Source of the DNA: Trametopsis cervina
Taxonomy: Eukaryota > Basidiomycota > Agaricomycetes > Polyporales > Irpicaceae
Length of the DNA: 64,000 nucleotides
Direction: 5' to 3'
Assembly (NCBI GenBank): GCA_022385755.1
Contig: MU278365.1
Location: 356,897 to 420,896 of the forward strand
Every line of letters starts with the position of its first letter. Position 1 is the first letter of the stretch. This document shows, one piece after another, positions 34,605 to 47,234 of the stretch. Both the position numbers and the translations under genes were made by a program. Under the pieces are notes generated by a model. It ran no database searches and was not told the DNA's origin. It worked only from the letters and a program-made list of their open reading frames with translations.

Positions 34605-37600
34605 ATGGGCACGGTTGTTGATCTGCCAAACATTCCGTACGCAGCCATTGTGCTATCGGGTGAGCACTTTTACCAACATACCAGGCTCTGTTTGAAGACA
34701 TTACTGATTATGAGCACTGCTGCTCAGATATACGATGTGAAGGAATTCCCCCCGCTGTCGGACTCTGGAAACGGCAGGCTAGGACCTTTCGCGCTGAAAT
34801 ATTATTCGGGGGTTCGAGAAACTTCACGGTGTCTACTAAGACATCAAGAAGCCCTGAATGGACGGGACCTTTTACGCTGCGGGGGATAGGGTCTGTCTCC
34901 ATACCGCGTTCGTTTTATTCTACGCGGCACTAAAGTAAAGAGAAACAGGTCTACAGACGTCTCATCTATGCTGACAATTAAGGTCACTTCGAGGCGATGG
35001 TTCCGGAACAGCACTCTTGGGATAGCAAGAATCGATGTAGCACAGCTCGCCACCAGCAAGGTCCATCGTACGTTGTTTCCTTGAGTTTGATGCCTGTGTG
35101 CGTGACCAGTAATTTATCATTGCTAGGAGTTGACTTGGACGTACATAGTCATACACGATATCCTGCGGTTGCTGTCCCTTCCGTGAGCTTCAGCGTCGTG
35201 ATGCATCCACCTATACAAACTGCCGACGGCCCTTCCACTACAGTTCCAGCTGAACTGACTACCGACCGTCCATCAAACGAAGCAAAAGCTGGTAACTCTG
35301 CGATGCCTTGCAGTCGTTTACGTTCGGGAATTTCCAGGTCAACCAACCGCCAGCTCCTGTCCGAGTCTGCGAATACCTCGCATGAGGGCGCGCATTCAAA
35401 AGAGGGAGGGAATAAGCAGGCCATTAGTGCTCCAGAAGGGATTATCGAGAACATCATTGACAAGGTGAAAATGAAGACGGAAGACATCAATTCTCCCGTT
35501 CCTCCTCTTCAAGCGGTACCTACGTCTTGCGTTGCGGCAGAAGAAGCTGGCAGTGAACTCGCGACTTGGACATCAATCCTCAATAACATCAAAGCATTCA
35601 TGGGCGTAGCGGGTCAGATTGACGATGTAGCTAATGCCTACTTCTTCGTTATTACTTTCTAATTGGAAGAAACCACAGATTCGTCCTTACGCCAAGGTAG
35701 TATGGAGTGTGATATCGGCTATTCCGAAGGTTTTTCACCAACAGAAGGTGATATGCTGAGGCTGATACTATTTTACCGTCAGATCATAAACACGCAGCTT
35801 GAGACAGATAAATCCATGGCGAAGCTAGTGAAAGCAATAGATGACACGTTTATAACTCTATGTGACGCCAAGTGCCTGGAACTGCACAATGTTACATCCC
35901 GTGTGGAGATGATCAAGCTCATCGTACAGCAGACGACAGAATCGGCGGTCCTTTTATACGATTACCTCCAGACAAGTAGTCTTTGTAGGTCGTGTTTTAT
36001 TCCACGATATACACCCGCTAACGATAGACCTACTCAGGGGCAAGAACATTGTCACGCTCCTTGAGTGACGTGCAGAGCGTGTTTCAACAACATGTTATCA
36101 CGTTTGAACGTCTCAGACAAGAATTCATCCACAATACGGTCGCGCAAAGCAAAGCGACGCCCCGTATCGACATCACCACTGTTCGAGCGTTGAAGCTTGT
36201 ACAATCTACCCCAACCGCACTGGATAAACATGGTCAGTATGCGTCAGCAGTGCGTCTTGCCTCAACCGCAGCTCATAGCTCTTCCTAGTGACCAGGGATT
36301 ACCTCGAGGACATGCATTACGTCCACGAGGCGCAATGTGTCAGTGACAAACGATGCCTACCTGGGACGCGTGAGAGCATCATTTCCGACATCACGGACTG
36401 GGCATATGACTACACGAACGGACCAGAGACTCGCGCGGGCATCTTCCTACTTACCGGAGTCGCAGGCTGCGGTAAATCCGCTATTGCTCATGAAATCGCT
36501 CATCGTTTCGCCGACATGCATCGTCTGGGATCCTCTTTCTGTTTTGATGCCTCTCGGCAGGCTACGCGGTCCCCGAACTACTTATTCAGCACCATCTCGG
36601 GAGGATTTGCGAGACTTGATGCTCATTGGAAAGAAGCACTAGTGGCTGCCCTACAGGAACCATATGCCGAACCGAGTACGCTGTCTCAGAGGAAGCAAAT
36701 TAAGAACTTCCTTCAAAGGCCAAGTGAAAAGCTTCATTTTGTTGGTCCAATCGTTATTGTGATCGACGCTCTTGACGAGAGTGGCTCAAGAATCACTCGC
36801 GAGGAGCTCATGAGCAACATTATTAACATGTCGAAGATACTCCCACCGAACTTTCGCTTCCTAATCACTACTCGTGCAGAAGAAGACATCATGGCAACAC
36901 TACCCAACCAGCCCAATGTGAAATGTGTGGACCTTGTATCCATCGACGCGGCGTCCACTTCCTCCGACATTCGCCACCTCATCGAGGCCGAGCTTTCTTC
37001 AGATCCTCGCACGCTTGGACTACTTGAGAAGGCCTATCCAAACCGGGTGTGGCTCACACGCCTTGCGAACAGCTCGCAAAACCTGTTTCAGTGGGCTACT
37101 ACTGCCTGTAGGTTCATCACGGAGCGAAAAGCTGGGCAATCTGTCTTAGAACGTCTAGAAATCCTTCTGGAAGACAAGGGCATGACGGGCTCGCCTTTGG
37201 ATAGCATCTACATCAAGGTGTTCAGCAGTGTTTGCGACGTCGGCACTCCTGGATCGAAGAAACGACAGCAGTATCAAACTGCACTGGGGTTGGTCCTTGC
37301 CATACGTGAACCGTTGACGTTGTCAGCATTGACAACGTTACTTGCCGACAACCCAGATGCAGTCAAAGCGATTGGAATCTATGTGCCTTCCCTAGGGTCT
37401 CTCTTCCGGGGAGGAGGACTGGATGGCATACCTATACGCCCTCTCCACACGTCTCTTCCAGACTTTCTGACCGATCCGCGACGTTCCGGTGACTATTACG
37501 TTCAGCCAGATCGTGAAAACGACCTACTAGCGCAAGCATCACTTCAACAGATTGCGAAGGGCCCACAGTTCAATATCTGCCGTATCAAAGACTCCTACTT

Positions 37601-40192
37601 CGCTAATAAGGATACTCCATCTTTCAACGAGAAGTCGGGCAGAGATATCTCCCCAGCGTTATCCTATGCCCATCGATTTTGGGACGCCCACGTCTGTGAA
37701 TGCACAAATGCAACCATGATCCGACCAGCCCTTGATCTCTTCCTTGACAGATCCGTACTTGTCTGGCTGGAAGTGTTGGCATGGCTGAGGATGGTGAATA
37801 CAGTAGGGATGCGGGTGAGACAGCTACGTCGATGGAATCACGTGAGCTTCCTAAGTCTTGTTCTCTGAGATAAAACCGTCTAACGCATCCAGCAGCAACA
37901 GAAGGACGGGATTGTGGATTCAATATTTGAAGAAGTCGAGCGGTTTGTTTCCATGTGTGGTAGCGCCATATCGTACTCCACACCTCACCTCTACCTATCC
38001 GCCCTCGCCTTCGTACCGCGGCAGTCGTTCATCTATAAGCAATACACGAAACGCTACAGCCATGCCCTTCGCGTGACAAATATCGACGATATTCGATGGC
38101 CCCAGTGTCTTCTCAGGCTCAACGCAGTCGAAGAGGTGACAGATATCGCTATATCGCCCGACGGCCGCATGATTGCCAGTGCACAAGGTGATCATATCTG
38201 GTTCTGGGACGCGGCAACTGGAGAACAAGTTGGAGACCGCCTCGTAGGCAATCTAGACGGTGTAAATGCAATCGCGTTCTCACCCGATGGCAAGACCCTT
38301 GTCTCCGGATCTTTGTACAGCACCATCCGGCTTTGGAACACTGCTACAGGACAACCCATTCGCAAGCCGTTCTATGGCCACACGGCCGAAGTCCAATCTG
38401 TTTCGTTCTCACCGAAAGAAACAAAGATCGTCTCTGGCTCGTCTGATAACACAGTCATGATCTGGGATACATCCACCCAAGCATGCGTTTCTGTCCTCAA
38501 AGGTCACTCTGATGCTGTTCGGTCGGTCGCGTTCTCGCCGGATGGCACACAAATTGTCTCGGGCTCAGCAGATATGACCATCAGGCTATGGAATTCGTCT
38601 ACAGGAGGGCAAATAGGATTCCCTCTTATTGGACATGAGGGTGGGGTCAACTCGGTTGGGTTTTCACCTGATGGGAAAACCGTCGTCTCTGGCTCAGATG
38701 ATCGAACGATCCGGATGTGGGATGTGGCGACGCAGACCTCGCTCGGCGGACCTCTCGCCGGCCACTCGAAAACTGTGGACTCAGTGTCGTTCTCAGCTGA
38801 TGGGCTGCAGCTGATATCAAGTTCGGCCGACTCCAACATCTGGGTGTGGGATGTCACCCAACGGCAAGCGGTGGACCATGTTCTGACTGGACATAGAGGA
38901 CGGGTTATTTCAGTGGCATTTCCAGCAGATGGGCAGAAGGTTGTCTCCGGTTCGGCGGATGGAACAATTGGTGTCTGGGACGTGACAACGGGCGGGTCAA
39001 TGAGTGAGTCTGCGGTGGCTCTATCGGGTGCTGTCTGGTCTGTCGCATTCTCCCCCGATGCGCGGCGGCTGGCTTCAGGCCTCAGCGATGGGACCATTCG
39101 ACAATGGGATTCTACGACGGGAAAGTCAATAGGAAACCCTCTCATTGGACATTCGGATGCTGTGTGGTCGGTGGTCTTCTCAGCTGATGGACGAACACTC
39201 GTCTCAGGCTCTGCCGATAGCACGGTGATGCATTGGGATGCTGCAACAGGGAAAGTAATTCAGGCTTTCCATGGTCACACGAAAGAAGTCAGGTCTGTTG
39301 GCATTGCGCCAGATGGACGGTGGATTATCTCGGGCTCATTGGATGGGACGGTCTTGCGATGGAATGCGGCAACTGGTGAACGAGATGGCAAATTTGTCAC
39401 TCGCACAACAGAACAAGTCAAATCAGTCGCATTTTCACCTAATGGGAAGACGGTCCTTGCGGAACTCGGCGATGGCACATTACGGCTATGGAATGCTATC
39501 ACAACAGAGCCTATTGCTAGTCCCCTCGCTCACAAAGTCCGGTCGGTTGCATTTTCCCCGGATGGGGAGCAGCTGGTGACTGGTGGAGAGGATTTCACAG
39601 TGTGCATATGGAAGCTGAAGACAGGGCAACTGGTAGGCGGACCCTTGACTGGCCATACATCCAGTATACAGACGGTCGCGTTTTCGCTTGATGGAGGGCG
39701 GATCGTCTCTGGCTCCCACGACGGGATAGTGAGACAATGGGACACCACAACGCAGGAGCCTATTGACCGTCCTCTTGCCCACCCAAGCAGGATACTTTGT
39801 GCCGCAATCTCTCCAGATGCACAGCAGATTGTTGTTGGCACTCAGGACCGCTCGCTCAGGTCATGGCGGACGTCAACAAAAACCGATGCCTCTTTCTATG
39901 GTGGGTGGTTCCCTCGGCATGCATTGATTTGATGCAGATGTTGTGCTTCTCATTGCGACCAGACACCACTGCTGCCTTCGGCAACGTACAGAGGCTGCCA
40001 TACACAGACTCTTCGCTGATGGAAGATGGCTGGATGCTGGGCTTCAATCGCGAACTACTATTCTGGATAGCTCCCGACTATCGTTCCGCTCTACGCAAGC
40101 CAGGCAACAAGTGGGTTATTAGCGGGCAGAATCTTGAACTGGAATTATCGCAGTTTGCGCATGGACCATCGTGGACGGGCTGTCGTGGTTAA
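34605..40192 (+). CDS. STAND gene B: C2-helical-NACHT-WD40 protein
   Basis: Paralogue of gene A with the same 10-exon plan: 34605-34659, 34728-34890, 34943-35067, 35127-35626, 35679-35729, 35783-35984, 36038-36232, 36289-37841, 37893-39900 and 39963-40192 (1693 codons plus stop). It has a C2-like N terminus, a helical region with RPYAKVVWSVISAIPK, and a NACHT domain with Walker A GVAGCGKSAIAHE and Walker B IVIDALDESG. Fourteen WD40 repeats and the tail LLFWIAPDYRSALRKPG follow. Exon 8 has exactly the length of its counterpart in A (1553 nt). The exon-3 acceptor used in copy C (CGCGCAG) is changed to GCGGC here, so I place the acceptor 3' of it at AAAGAG, which costs five codons but keeps frame. 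The gene appears intact and lies 198 bp downstream of a hAT MITE. Confidence 0.92.
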
Positions 40193-40814
40193 CTTCTGAA
40201 AACTGTATCTATGTTAAAGGTTATGATTGGCTGACACCGTGCAAGAGTAGATAAAGAACATGGTGCTCATATGACAGATCTCTACTAGTCACTCACTCAA
40301 ATGGCAGATCTGGACAGGTAATCTATCTATCCATAGGGACAGCCACTGCCATTTGTTGGTCGAGCTGCGTCTGTTGGTCTGGAGGGATTCGATGGATTGG
40401 AACACAGTGTATATTTGCTCGCTCCTATCATGTAGCTTTCATGCAACTTTTGTGCGCCAGTCCGCCATCCACTCACCGACCTAATCACTGTGAGCGCCTC
40501 AACAACAAACGGACGACGACCACATCCACCCGTCTCCATCACTCTCCGCTACTCACGCTCATGCTCATCACCAGTACGTACAGCACAGCACCGATGGACC
40601 GATGGACGTATGCAGTGCTCGCGATCTGCAGCACCCTTGACGATCCCACGCTCGCTCGATAGATAGAGTTTGCAGGCCGAGGAGCGTGGGTGCGCTCGCT
40701 GCAAACGAAGCACCCCGCCACGCGTGCCATCGTTTCTGATTCGCTTCCACGTCGTCTCTCCCGAGCGAGCGATATACATATCCATGTCCCCCCATTGCTC
40801 TCGCCCGCCCGCGC

Positions 40815-40846
<32 letters not shown>

Positions 40847-40870
40847 TCCTCCCGATGAACCTCACTGTCC
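40193..40870. other. Intergenic with CCTCGT microsatellite
   Basis: No gene recognised in 678 bp. A CCTCGT hexanucleotide repeat of about five units lies at 40816-40846, just upstream of the start of the truncated DUF6533-type gene. Confidence 0.5.
40816..40846. repeat. (CCTCGT)n microsatellite
   Basis: About five units of CCTCGT. It is C/T-rich on the coding strand of the gene that follows and may act as its pyrimidine-rich promoter tract. Confidence 0.85.
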
Positions 40871-41630
40871 ATGACGTCCCGCATCCCGTCATCATCGTCC
40901 CCGTGCGCAGCGCCATGCGTATCTGTGTTCATCCTACTCCTAATCTAATCCTCTGCACACTGGTGCTGATGCTGACCAAACATCCCATTGTTCGTTCGTT
41001 TGCGTGCAGGACATCGTCTCAACCACCATCGTAGCCTTTGCCACTCTACTCGTGAGTTTCTCTCCAGCGACGCGCAACGCTCATACATAGCGCATACGCA
41101 GGTGTACTACATTCTGTGCATGCTCCCCGAGGAGGTACTTCCTTCGCCCTCTCATGCATACGCACAACGCTAATGGATCTGGATGTGGCAGGTGACACTC
41201 GTATGGTCCCATCCCTGGAGCATCCGCTCGTGGGTGTACATACTCAACCGCTACCCCCCGCTCATCGATACCTTCCTCTCCATGCGCCGTACGTTTTATC
41301 CATCCTTCCTCTCGCTTCTTGTTTCGTCTTTCGCACCCAGCTGAGTGAGCGTTATGTTATGACAGTTCTGACAACGATCCAGCCGCCCGACGTACGTCCC
41401 TCCCTCTCCTCCTCCCCTCCACTCATCATCGCCTCCTCTCGACAGCCTTCTCCTTTGGAAACGTACGCTGAACGCTGAACGTTGCCCGTAGGTATGCGAA
41501 CGCGACTTCAAAGTCGTCACCTGTAAGAATCCCCTCCTCTTCTCTCCTCTTTCTTCGGCTCTGTTCACCCGACCAACCGTAACGTGGTAACAGGGATGAT
41601 AGTCTCCGGTGTCATCCTCGCAGAATGTAC
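40871..41630 (+). pseudogene. 3'-truncated DUF6533-type membrane protein gene
   Basis: Seven or eight small exons join in frame. They are 40871-40918, 41010-41051 (DIVSTTIVAFATLL), 41102-41134 (VYYILCMLPEE), 41192-41288 (VTLVWSHPWSIRSWVYILN), 41366-41391, 41491 to about 41522 (VCERDFKVVT) and about 41595-41626 (MIVSGVILAE). The order matches the first third of the DUF6533 family: first helix, the loop with LPEEV, and the second and third helices. After the GTACGT donor at about 41627 I find no further exon of the family before the nitrate reductase gene at 42543. The gene is therefore truncated, or its remaining exons have been lost. Distinct in sequence from the copy at 24-26 kb. Confidence 0.65.
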
Positions 41631-42542
41631 GTTCCTCCTCCTCCTCCTTCTCCTTTGTTTATGCACTTACCCACGCTAACCAAACCGCCCAATCCGACAT
41701 TCACGACACGAAAATGCATTCGCATGACATGAAGCTGTGCACAATACTGTACATGAATTGGCCTTCAAAATCGCAGGGCTACAGGTTGTGAAATGTCCAG
41801 GAGCCACGTCTGTTGCTGATAAGTCTCAGTTGCATCGTCGAGTGGCTCCCAACCTCAGCAAACTCCTTTTCACTATAGTTCCTATGACATGCGGCGGCAC
41901 TCCCGCTTTGAGCTGCGGTCATGCTCATCCCACATGTCCTGCCTAGATACCTAGCACCAAGCCATGCAAGGTCACCCACAGTGTACAGCCTCAAGCCATC
42001 ACTGGAAAAGATCATTGGGGTCGAACGTCACAAAAGCATCTGCTATCGGGGTACTTTGGGTATGACATTGGTTGAACAGTCGAACTGGCCACCGTGTATA
42101 ACGATTCAAACAACAAGCTGGGACGTGAGTGGACATTGAGATTTGAATCCGGCGATGGCGAAGGACGCATTGGCTACGAAGGTAGAATGCGAAGTTGAAG
42201 ATGCAGCTGAGAGACGGTAGTCACGAACGTAACCTAGCGCGTTACACAATGTGATCGTGTCACAGGAGTGTCACATCCCGAGAGCGTTGTGGCGTTTTTG
42301 TCCGCTTCTGGCGAGTACTTGTTACATCACTGCACGTCAGAGAGACATCATGTCGCTCGATCGACCTCTCACCACTCGATGTCACGCACGGTGTATGCAT
42401 GTAAGGATACTCAAAATGTGACAGTTCAGACCTTCTTTAGTCACAGCACCGTCGTTTTCGACCAGAGTTCGAACGGGAACTCGGAGCTGCCCTGGGCTTT
42501 CTCGAGCGGTTCTCTCCTCCTCCCAACCATCCCGGTACTGAG
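41631..42542. promoter_or_regulatory. Upstream region of nitrate reductase
   Basis: About 900 bp without a recognised gene. It should hold the nitrate reductase promoter. A TGATAAG site (41817-41823) fits the HGATAR consensus for AreA/NIT2 GATA factors that activate nitrogen-catabolite genes. One such site is weak evidence. Confidence 0.4.
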
Positions 42543-45500
42543 ATGCCTCACTGGACAGAACAGCTTATTGAGCCGCCGTGGTCGAAGGACCACATTGTTT
42601 CACTGAGAGATCCCGAGTTCTATGATGCAGCCGCTGCTCGAGGCGGCTCTAACAGAATTCGGCGTCATGAACCTCTCTCTCGCGCCATCGGGGAAGAAAG
42701 GCAGGCTGGAACCTCAGGCAAGCATCATGACTCCGCCGACCAGCATCTGCACGAGGTAGCGCAACAGGAGGCAAACGAGAAGGCGTCAAGGGGTCCGGCT
42801 GTTCAGCTGTTACGTACACTTAGCGATGCTATCGGTCGCAAGCACGAGGAACAGGAGGGCTGGGAGCAGGCGTTGAGGGATGGGAGCAGAGTCATCAGTG
42901 TGCGCGATGTTAAGGACGCTGTTCCAGAGTGAGTTTACCCAATGGCGACACGACCTTCTCTGCCCTTGATTCATAGCCTGACCGAAGTGCATACATGTTG
43001 ACTCGTTTTTTCTCCCGCCAGCTATAAGCTTATTCACCCCAAGGTATTTATTGACAGCCGCTGCCAATCGAACACCTACTCATTCGGTCTCAATAGACGC
43101 ACGCCTTCGCTCGTTATGTCCTTCCCCTTTCATCTGACGCCTTCGCAAAACAAGACTGGCCAGGCAAGAATGACGGCGAGAAGCATGAAGAAGCTAAACC
43201 AGAGAATGCGCAACCAAAACAATTTAGGCCTGAGATGTCGCAGGAGGGGCAACGCTTTTACAGCAAACTCATCGAGGAAATGGAACTCCAACGATCGTTT
43301 GAAAACAACGTAGGGCGTCCTGACGGGGAGCTTAAGGCACTGGATGCTACGGCGCTACAACAGCTCGAGAGCCGTCTGAGCATTGATGACCAGTCAGTTT
43401 AGCTTCGAGTACTGACAATGCGAGATGACATTGACATTGGTCTATCAGGTCAACCCCAGACTCTTGGATACCTCGTTCTGAAAGGCTGATCCGCCTTGCG
43501 GGAACGCATCCGTTGAATGGAGAGCCTGATAGTTCCGAGTTGTTTGACGTTGGGCTCATCACGCCCACGAAGTAAGCTATTTACTACGTATTATATGTGG
43601 TTTATCCCTAATCGCTCTGTGATCTGCTTAGATTGCACTATGTCCGTAGCCACGGCCCTGTCCCCCAACTCAACTGGGAAACGCACAAGCTTGCCGTGTT
43701 TTCTGACCCGCCACACCTTATCGCGGATCCGAAAAACTGGACGATGGATGAGCTATGTGACGAGAATACGTTCAAGATCGTAGAACTGCCGATAACGTTC
43801 GCATGTGATGGCAGTGAGTAATTCTGTTTGCTAGGGATGTATGCTGCTCATATGTCTCGCGCAGATCGTCGGAAAGAAATGAGTATGACGAAACAGGCCA
43901 GTGGCGTGAGTTTCTCAACATCCGGTGAGTAATTCCAGTCACGTAGACATTCCTCTTGTGACGCCTTTGCAGGTGTGTCAACATCTTTGTGGAGAGGGGT
44001 ATTCGTGCGCGACGTGTTACTCGCAAGCGGTTTACTGGATCAGCCCGATCAGGAACGGTGGTATCTCAATTTCGAAGGTGGGCAGATCGCCTCACCCCTT
44101 TCTCTCATTCTTGACATTTTATCTTTAAGGCGCCGACAACTGCTCTGAGGGCTATTATGCGACATCGATCCCGTTGATCCATGCCATGGACCAAACGAAC
44201 GACGTCATGCTAGCATTTGGAATGAATGGGCGAGTTTTGCATCCAGATCATGGATATGTGAGCATACATGCGTGACATGATGGCGCACTACACTGACACA
44301 TAGGTTTGTGTAGCCTCTTAGGGTGATCATACCGGTTCGTATCATCTACGACACCAACCGTGCACTAATACCGATGACTGTATTCAGGGATATGTTGGTG
44401 GGCGCCACGTGAAATGGGTTCATAAGGTATGTATATGTGGTAGAGACAGGATGAGTGACTGAAGAAACGGCGAATTAGCTCTGGATCTCCAAGGAACCGA
44501 ACAACTCGCACTACCGTATGTCTATATCTGTGTGGTTTTCTGTCTTCTGTGACCTGACCTCCCTGTAGATATCTGGGACAATCGCGTCATCCCGGGTTTC
44601 ATTACCACAAGAGAGCATCCTCTCGCAGCAACGTTCTATCATCACGAAAATACTGCATGCATGAACCAAGTGAGTTCCGTCCGCAGGAGTGTCCCCTGAA
44701 GCCACCTTCTGACGGACGAGTGTCAGATCCTGCAATCTGTTATCTGCAAGCCTGAGCACAACGAACGGATTCCTCTTGTCGATCCCGAAGCAACGTACAA
44801 GATAGAAGGGTTCGCCTATAACGGCGGAGGCATAGCAGTCAACCGCGTCGAGTTGACATTGGATGGCGGAGAGACGTGGAAATACTGCTTCAAGCACTAC
44901 GTGAATAAGCCACTTCGGTATGATGCGCTTTTTTTTTTGCATGTGTGAGCGCTGCTTATTGGGTCGGTTCATCTGGAAGACACGGCGAGAAACACTGGGC
45001 ATGGATATTTTGGTCGTGCGAGATCGCTATTGGAGAGCTTGCAGCGGCAACAGAAGTCTGCGTTCGGGCGACCGACGCGAATTTCCAGGTGCAACCTGAG
45101 AAGATTTCCTGGTATGTTATCCACTTCGACTTCGCCGGCCAGAACGTGAATATAGCGCATGGCTAATCGCGGAGCGTTGCAGGAACATGATGGTATGATA
45201 TCGTATTCTCGCTCCTCAAGCACCGGCTGACTTCAGGTGAACTCCTATCTGTTGTAGGGAATGATGAAGTACGTCTACCCATCCTCCTATTATCCCATGT
45301 ATCAGCTGATCTTTCCATAAGCAACTCGTGGTATCGGGTCAGGCCTGTCATTGAAGAGGACGTCGACACGCGCGAAAAGTTTCTCAAGATCAAACATCCG
45401 GTGACAAACCGCAAGGAAGATGATGGATGGATGCGCCCTCCGCAGGAGCAATCCTCTGAACAGGAAGCTAAAGATGAAGAATCGAAGACGTTTTCGTTGG

Positions 45501-47069
45501 AAGAGATTGCTAAGCATGACGGCCAAAATGGGAATGAAGCTTGGTTAATCATAGAGAATAAGGTTTACGACGTAACATCTGTGCTGAGTTGGCACCCTGG
45601 TAAGCGTTCGTCTTTCTATGTGAATAGCGACAAATACTCACATCGGGTGTGTGGAGGTGGGGCGGCAGCAATATTGGGGTACGCAGGGAAGGCTACCGTG
45701 GATACGACGCTTCAGGTAAGGGATCTCTACTCCACGGTGTACTAGACATGACATATGAATCCCCTTTGCAGTATAAACAAATTCACGACAATTGTGGGCA
45801 CCTTGTTTCGAGCGATAAGACTTGACCGGTTCTAATGCATACTGTGTAGACGCGAATTCGAAACGGGACGAATGTCTGATCGGTAATTTGAGTGGTGAAG
45901 CCATTCAGGAGATGGAAAAGGACGCACTTCGTGCAGCAGAGGCTTTACAGAAGGTGAAAGAGGCGCGAAAGGGGTTGACTCTGCAGCCCGACAGTTTCGT
46001 ACGAGCAACGTTAGTCAAGAAGAAGGTGCTCTCGAAAGATACACGGTTGGTTGCCTATCTCATACTAAATGACGCGTCTTCTGAGAGTAAACCTGTTGAA
46101 ACAGAACATACCAATTTAAGCTTCCAGACAACGAAGACGGCAGCCAAGGCAGCTTCAGGCTCGATATCGGAAAACATGTGATGCTTTCCGTGCACTTTGA
46201 TAACCAGGCAGTCCTTCGGTCGTATACCCCCGTGGCGCCCATCTTGCCTAGCGAAGAAGACGGGACGTTCACGTTGTGCATCAAGACCTATTTCCCGACA
46301 GAGGGTGGACCATATCCTCCTGGTGGGCTGATCTCGAATTATCTGGATTGCATGAAGGAAGGTACGTAAAAGCGAAAATGATTCCCAGGTGGGTTGGCTG
46401 AAATGCACATCCTTCAGGCGAAGAGATCGATGTTCGTGGGCCTGTCGGAGAAATATGGTATAAGGGTCATGGCGACTTCGAGATCGACGGGAACGATTAT
46501 CACTTCAGCAAGGTATTGATTACCACTCTGTGCGCGTAAATTGATTTCTAAACTACCAGTAGATTAATCTCATAGCAGGTGGCACTGGAATTACACCCCA
46601 CTGGCAGCTCATTCATGCGATACTGTCGGATGAAAGTGATCATACCAGAATCAGCATCATTGATTGGTGAGTTTCACTTGACAGGAATGCGCCATTGTAT
46701 CTGAAATAAATAAAACCAGTAACAAATCCTTCGATGATATACTCTTGAGAGACAGGTTAGAGAAGTACGCGGATGAACACCCCGATCGGTTCAAACTATG
46801 GCATGTCTTGTCCAAGGCGCCGGTAAAGAAAGGTTGGAAGTACGGAGAGGGGCATTTGGACGAGGAACTAATGTGCGTGTACCGGTTGCTAGGAAAGACG
46901 CTGAAGGTGCTGACTTGCAAACAGGAGAGAGCATCTCTATGCACCCAGCGATGACGGCGAAGACGTTGTAACTCTGCTGTGCGGACCGCCTGGCCTCATC
47001 GAGAAAGGCGCACTACCGGCACTAGGGAAGATCGGCTTCGAGCAGGGGAAGAACGTCTTCGGATTCTAA
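42543..47069 (+). CDS. niaD: Assimilatory nitrate reductase, NAD(P)H
   Basis: Reduces nitrate to nitrite with NAD(P)H; a cytosolic homodimer in the fungal NIA family. Many short introns. The N-terminal frame starts MPHWTEQLIEPPW. The Mo-molybdopterin domain spans about 43.4-44.6 kb, with ACDGNRR across an intron at about 43.8 kb, whose Cys ligates Mo, then a dimerisation domain (WISKEPNNSHYH; YKIEGFAYNGGG). The cytochrome b5 domain has its heme His in WHPGGAAAILGYAGKAT and KQIHDN (about 45.5-45.8 kb). The FAD domain has RSYTPVAP and PPGGLISNYLD, and the NAD(P)H domain has AGGTGITPHWQLI and LCGPPGL, ending VFGF. All cofactor motifs are present. No nitrite reductase or nitrate transporter gene is in the window, so a nitrate cluster, if any, is not seen here. 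Confidence 0.95.
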
Positions 47070-47234
47070 CTTTCCATAGACTGTGTCCATTCCAGAGCTC
47101 GCTACGAACATAAACAACTACGAGGACAGTTGAAAGCGGGCCTAACAAACCGGAAACGCTGATACACGTGTATTTGTGGTACGAAGTAGTACGAGAATCA
47201 AGTCCGAGAAGTCCATGACACTCAGATTGAATAT

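Noticed and set aside
38504..39223. 239-codon minus-strand frame with a periodic pattern
   Set aside because: Periodic antisense of WD40 repeats, not a gene.
40690..41034. Arg/Pro-repeat frame around the CCTCGT microsatellite
   Set aside because: A translation product of the simple repeat; the supported start of the DUF6533-type gene is at 40871.
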